Origin: Caldifarciminota bacterium
GTDB lineage: Bacteria > Hydrothermota > 32-111 > QNBC01
DNA length: 6,610 nt
Reading direction: 5' to 3'
NCBI GenBank assembly: GCA_023132105.1
Contig: JAGLYS010000177.1
Coordinates: 1 to 6,610 of the forward strand
Shown: piece by piece, positions 5,987 through 6,610 of the stretch
Numbering within the stretch: the first letter of the stretch is position 1
Layout of the letters: each line of letters begins with the position of its first letter
Position numbers and translations under genes: made by a program
Notes under the pieces: model-generated
What the model was told of the DNA's origin: nothing
What the model saw: the letters and a program-made list of their open reading frames with translations, nothing else
Databases searched by the model: none

Positions 5987-6610
5987 ATGAATAAATCGAT
6001 AATTAAAAAATATTCCCTTTTCCTCTTGTTTCTTATTATCCTATTGACTTCATGTGAGCAGTTCAATAATTCAAAGAATATTAACATTGCATCATACTTC
6101 AGTCCGAATATAAAGGATGTATTAATTGGTGAAATTAAAAAAGCAAAAAGTACGATTGATATTGCCATATATGTTTTTACAGATAAAGATATTGTTGATG
6201 TGCTTAATAAAAAAGCAGATGATGGGATAAAGATACGGATTCTATTTGGAAAAACAGCAGATAATTTCTCGTCATCCGTAGATGAATCTATAAATGCAAA
6301 AATTGAAAAGAGAAGAGATGGTATACATAAATTTGATTCCGATGGTATAATGCATAATAAATTTATGATTGTAGACAGGAAGGTACTTGTTACCGGTTCA
6401 TATAATTGGACATATTCTGCCAATAGAAAGAACAATGAAAACATAATGATTATTAATAATGCCAAGGGAACTGTGAAAAGCTTTCAAAATGAGTTCAACA
6501 GAATGTGGGAGAAAGGGAAAATCATAAAGGTAATAGTAATAGAGGGTATTATTGATCTTAATAAATTAAGTGAAGTCAAAAGGTATGTTGGTAGTTATAT
6601 TACAGGTGAG
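5987..6610 (+). CDS. Phospholipase-D/Nuc-type HKD lipoprotein, 3' end missing
   Basis: An open frame of 208 codons runs to the end of the window without a stop. Residues 1-23 form a lipoprotein signal peptide: basic head, Leu/Ile core and lipobox LTSC with C23 as the lipidated residue. Glu follows rather than Asp, which in E. coli would favour the outer membrane. Residues about 34-178 form one phospholipase-D-superfamily domain with H123-x-K125-x4-D130-x6-G137-S138, then GSYNW and NNEN. These are typical of the single-HKD Nuc-like endonucleases, which work as dimers; phospholipase or other phosphodiesterase activity is also possible. From about 183, VIEGIIDLNKL and the following VGSYITGE read like the start of an OB-fold nucleic-acid-binding domain, but too little is present to be sure. 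AAAGGAAG lies five bases before ATG. The gene is divergent from nth across 141 bases. The domain is clear; the substrate is not. Confidence 0.85.
   Translation, partial: MNKSIIKKYSLFLLFLIILLTSCEQFNNSKNINIASYFSPNIKDVLIGEIKKAKSTIDIAIYVFTDKDIVDVLNKKADDGIKIRILFGKTADNFSSSVDESINAKIEKRRDGIHKFDSDGIMHNKFMIVDRKVLVTGSYNWTYSANRKNNENIMIINNAKGTVKSFQNEFNRMWEKGKIIKVIVIEGIIDLNKLSEVKRYVGSYITGE

Noticed and set aside
5917..6465. 182-codon open frame on the minus strand, Leu/Ile/Ser/Phe-rich
   Set aside because: It lies antisense to the HKD lipoprotein, whose motifs, lipobox and Shine-Dalgarno are clear. Its hydrophobic composition is what antisense of a Lys/Asn/Ile-rich gene gives.

Overview
The window is AT-rich bacterial DNA (roughly 30% G+C by eye) with the standard code: TGA is used as a stop twice. 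The organism has an outer membrane, because one gene encodes a patatin-POTRA-beta-barrel protein and another a lipoprotein with a lipobox. No gene fixes the lineage. A low-GC diderm, perhaps from an FCB-like or candidate phylum, would fit, but this is inference.

Layout from left to right. Bases 1-43 are an abruptly GC- and G-run-rich patch that looks like repeat or edge sequence. Next is a membrane-anchored transglutaminase-like protein (213-1091, +). A two-gene unit follows: endonuclease V (nfi, 1204-1902, +) and, one base later, a TrmH/RlmB-type 23S rRNA 2'-O-methyltransferase (rlmB, 1904-2623, +). A small single-span membrane protein (2615-2809, -) converges on rlmB with a 9-base overlap. 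Across a divergent promoter region with a perfect dyad lies a 735-residue patatin/Omp85 protein of the type Vd (PlpD/FplA) layout (2987-5194, +). It abuts, stop to stop, a convergent endonuclease III gene (nth, 5195-5845, -). Divergent from nth, and running off the window, is a lipoprotein with a phospholipase-D/Nuc-type HKD domain (5987-6610, +, 3' end missing).

The genes do not form one pathway. Two are DNA/nucleic-acid repair enzymes (EndoV, EndoIII), one is an rRNA modifier, and three are envelope proteins. The signal that ties the window together is regulatory. Four genes without a Shine-Dalgarno sequence (nfi, the small membrane protein, the patatin gene, nth) each have a sigma70-like -35/-10 pair whose -10 ends only 6-7 bases before the start codon, which predicts leaderless mRNAs. 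The other three genes (transglutaminase, rlmB, HKD lipoprotein) have a clear Shine-Dalgarno sequence. This pattern also decides two start codons, 2987 rather than 2957 and 2809 rather than 2827. I saw no CRISPR array, tRNA, rRNA, insertion sequence or convincing intrinsic terminator, and no evidence of a wholly new multi-gene system.
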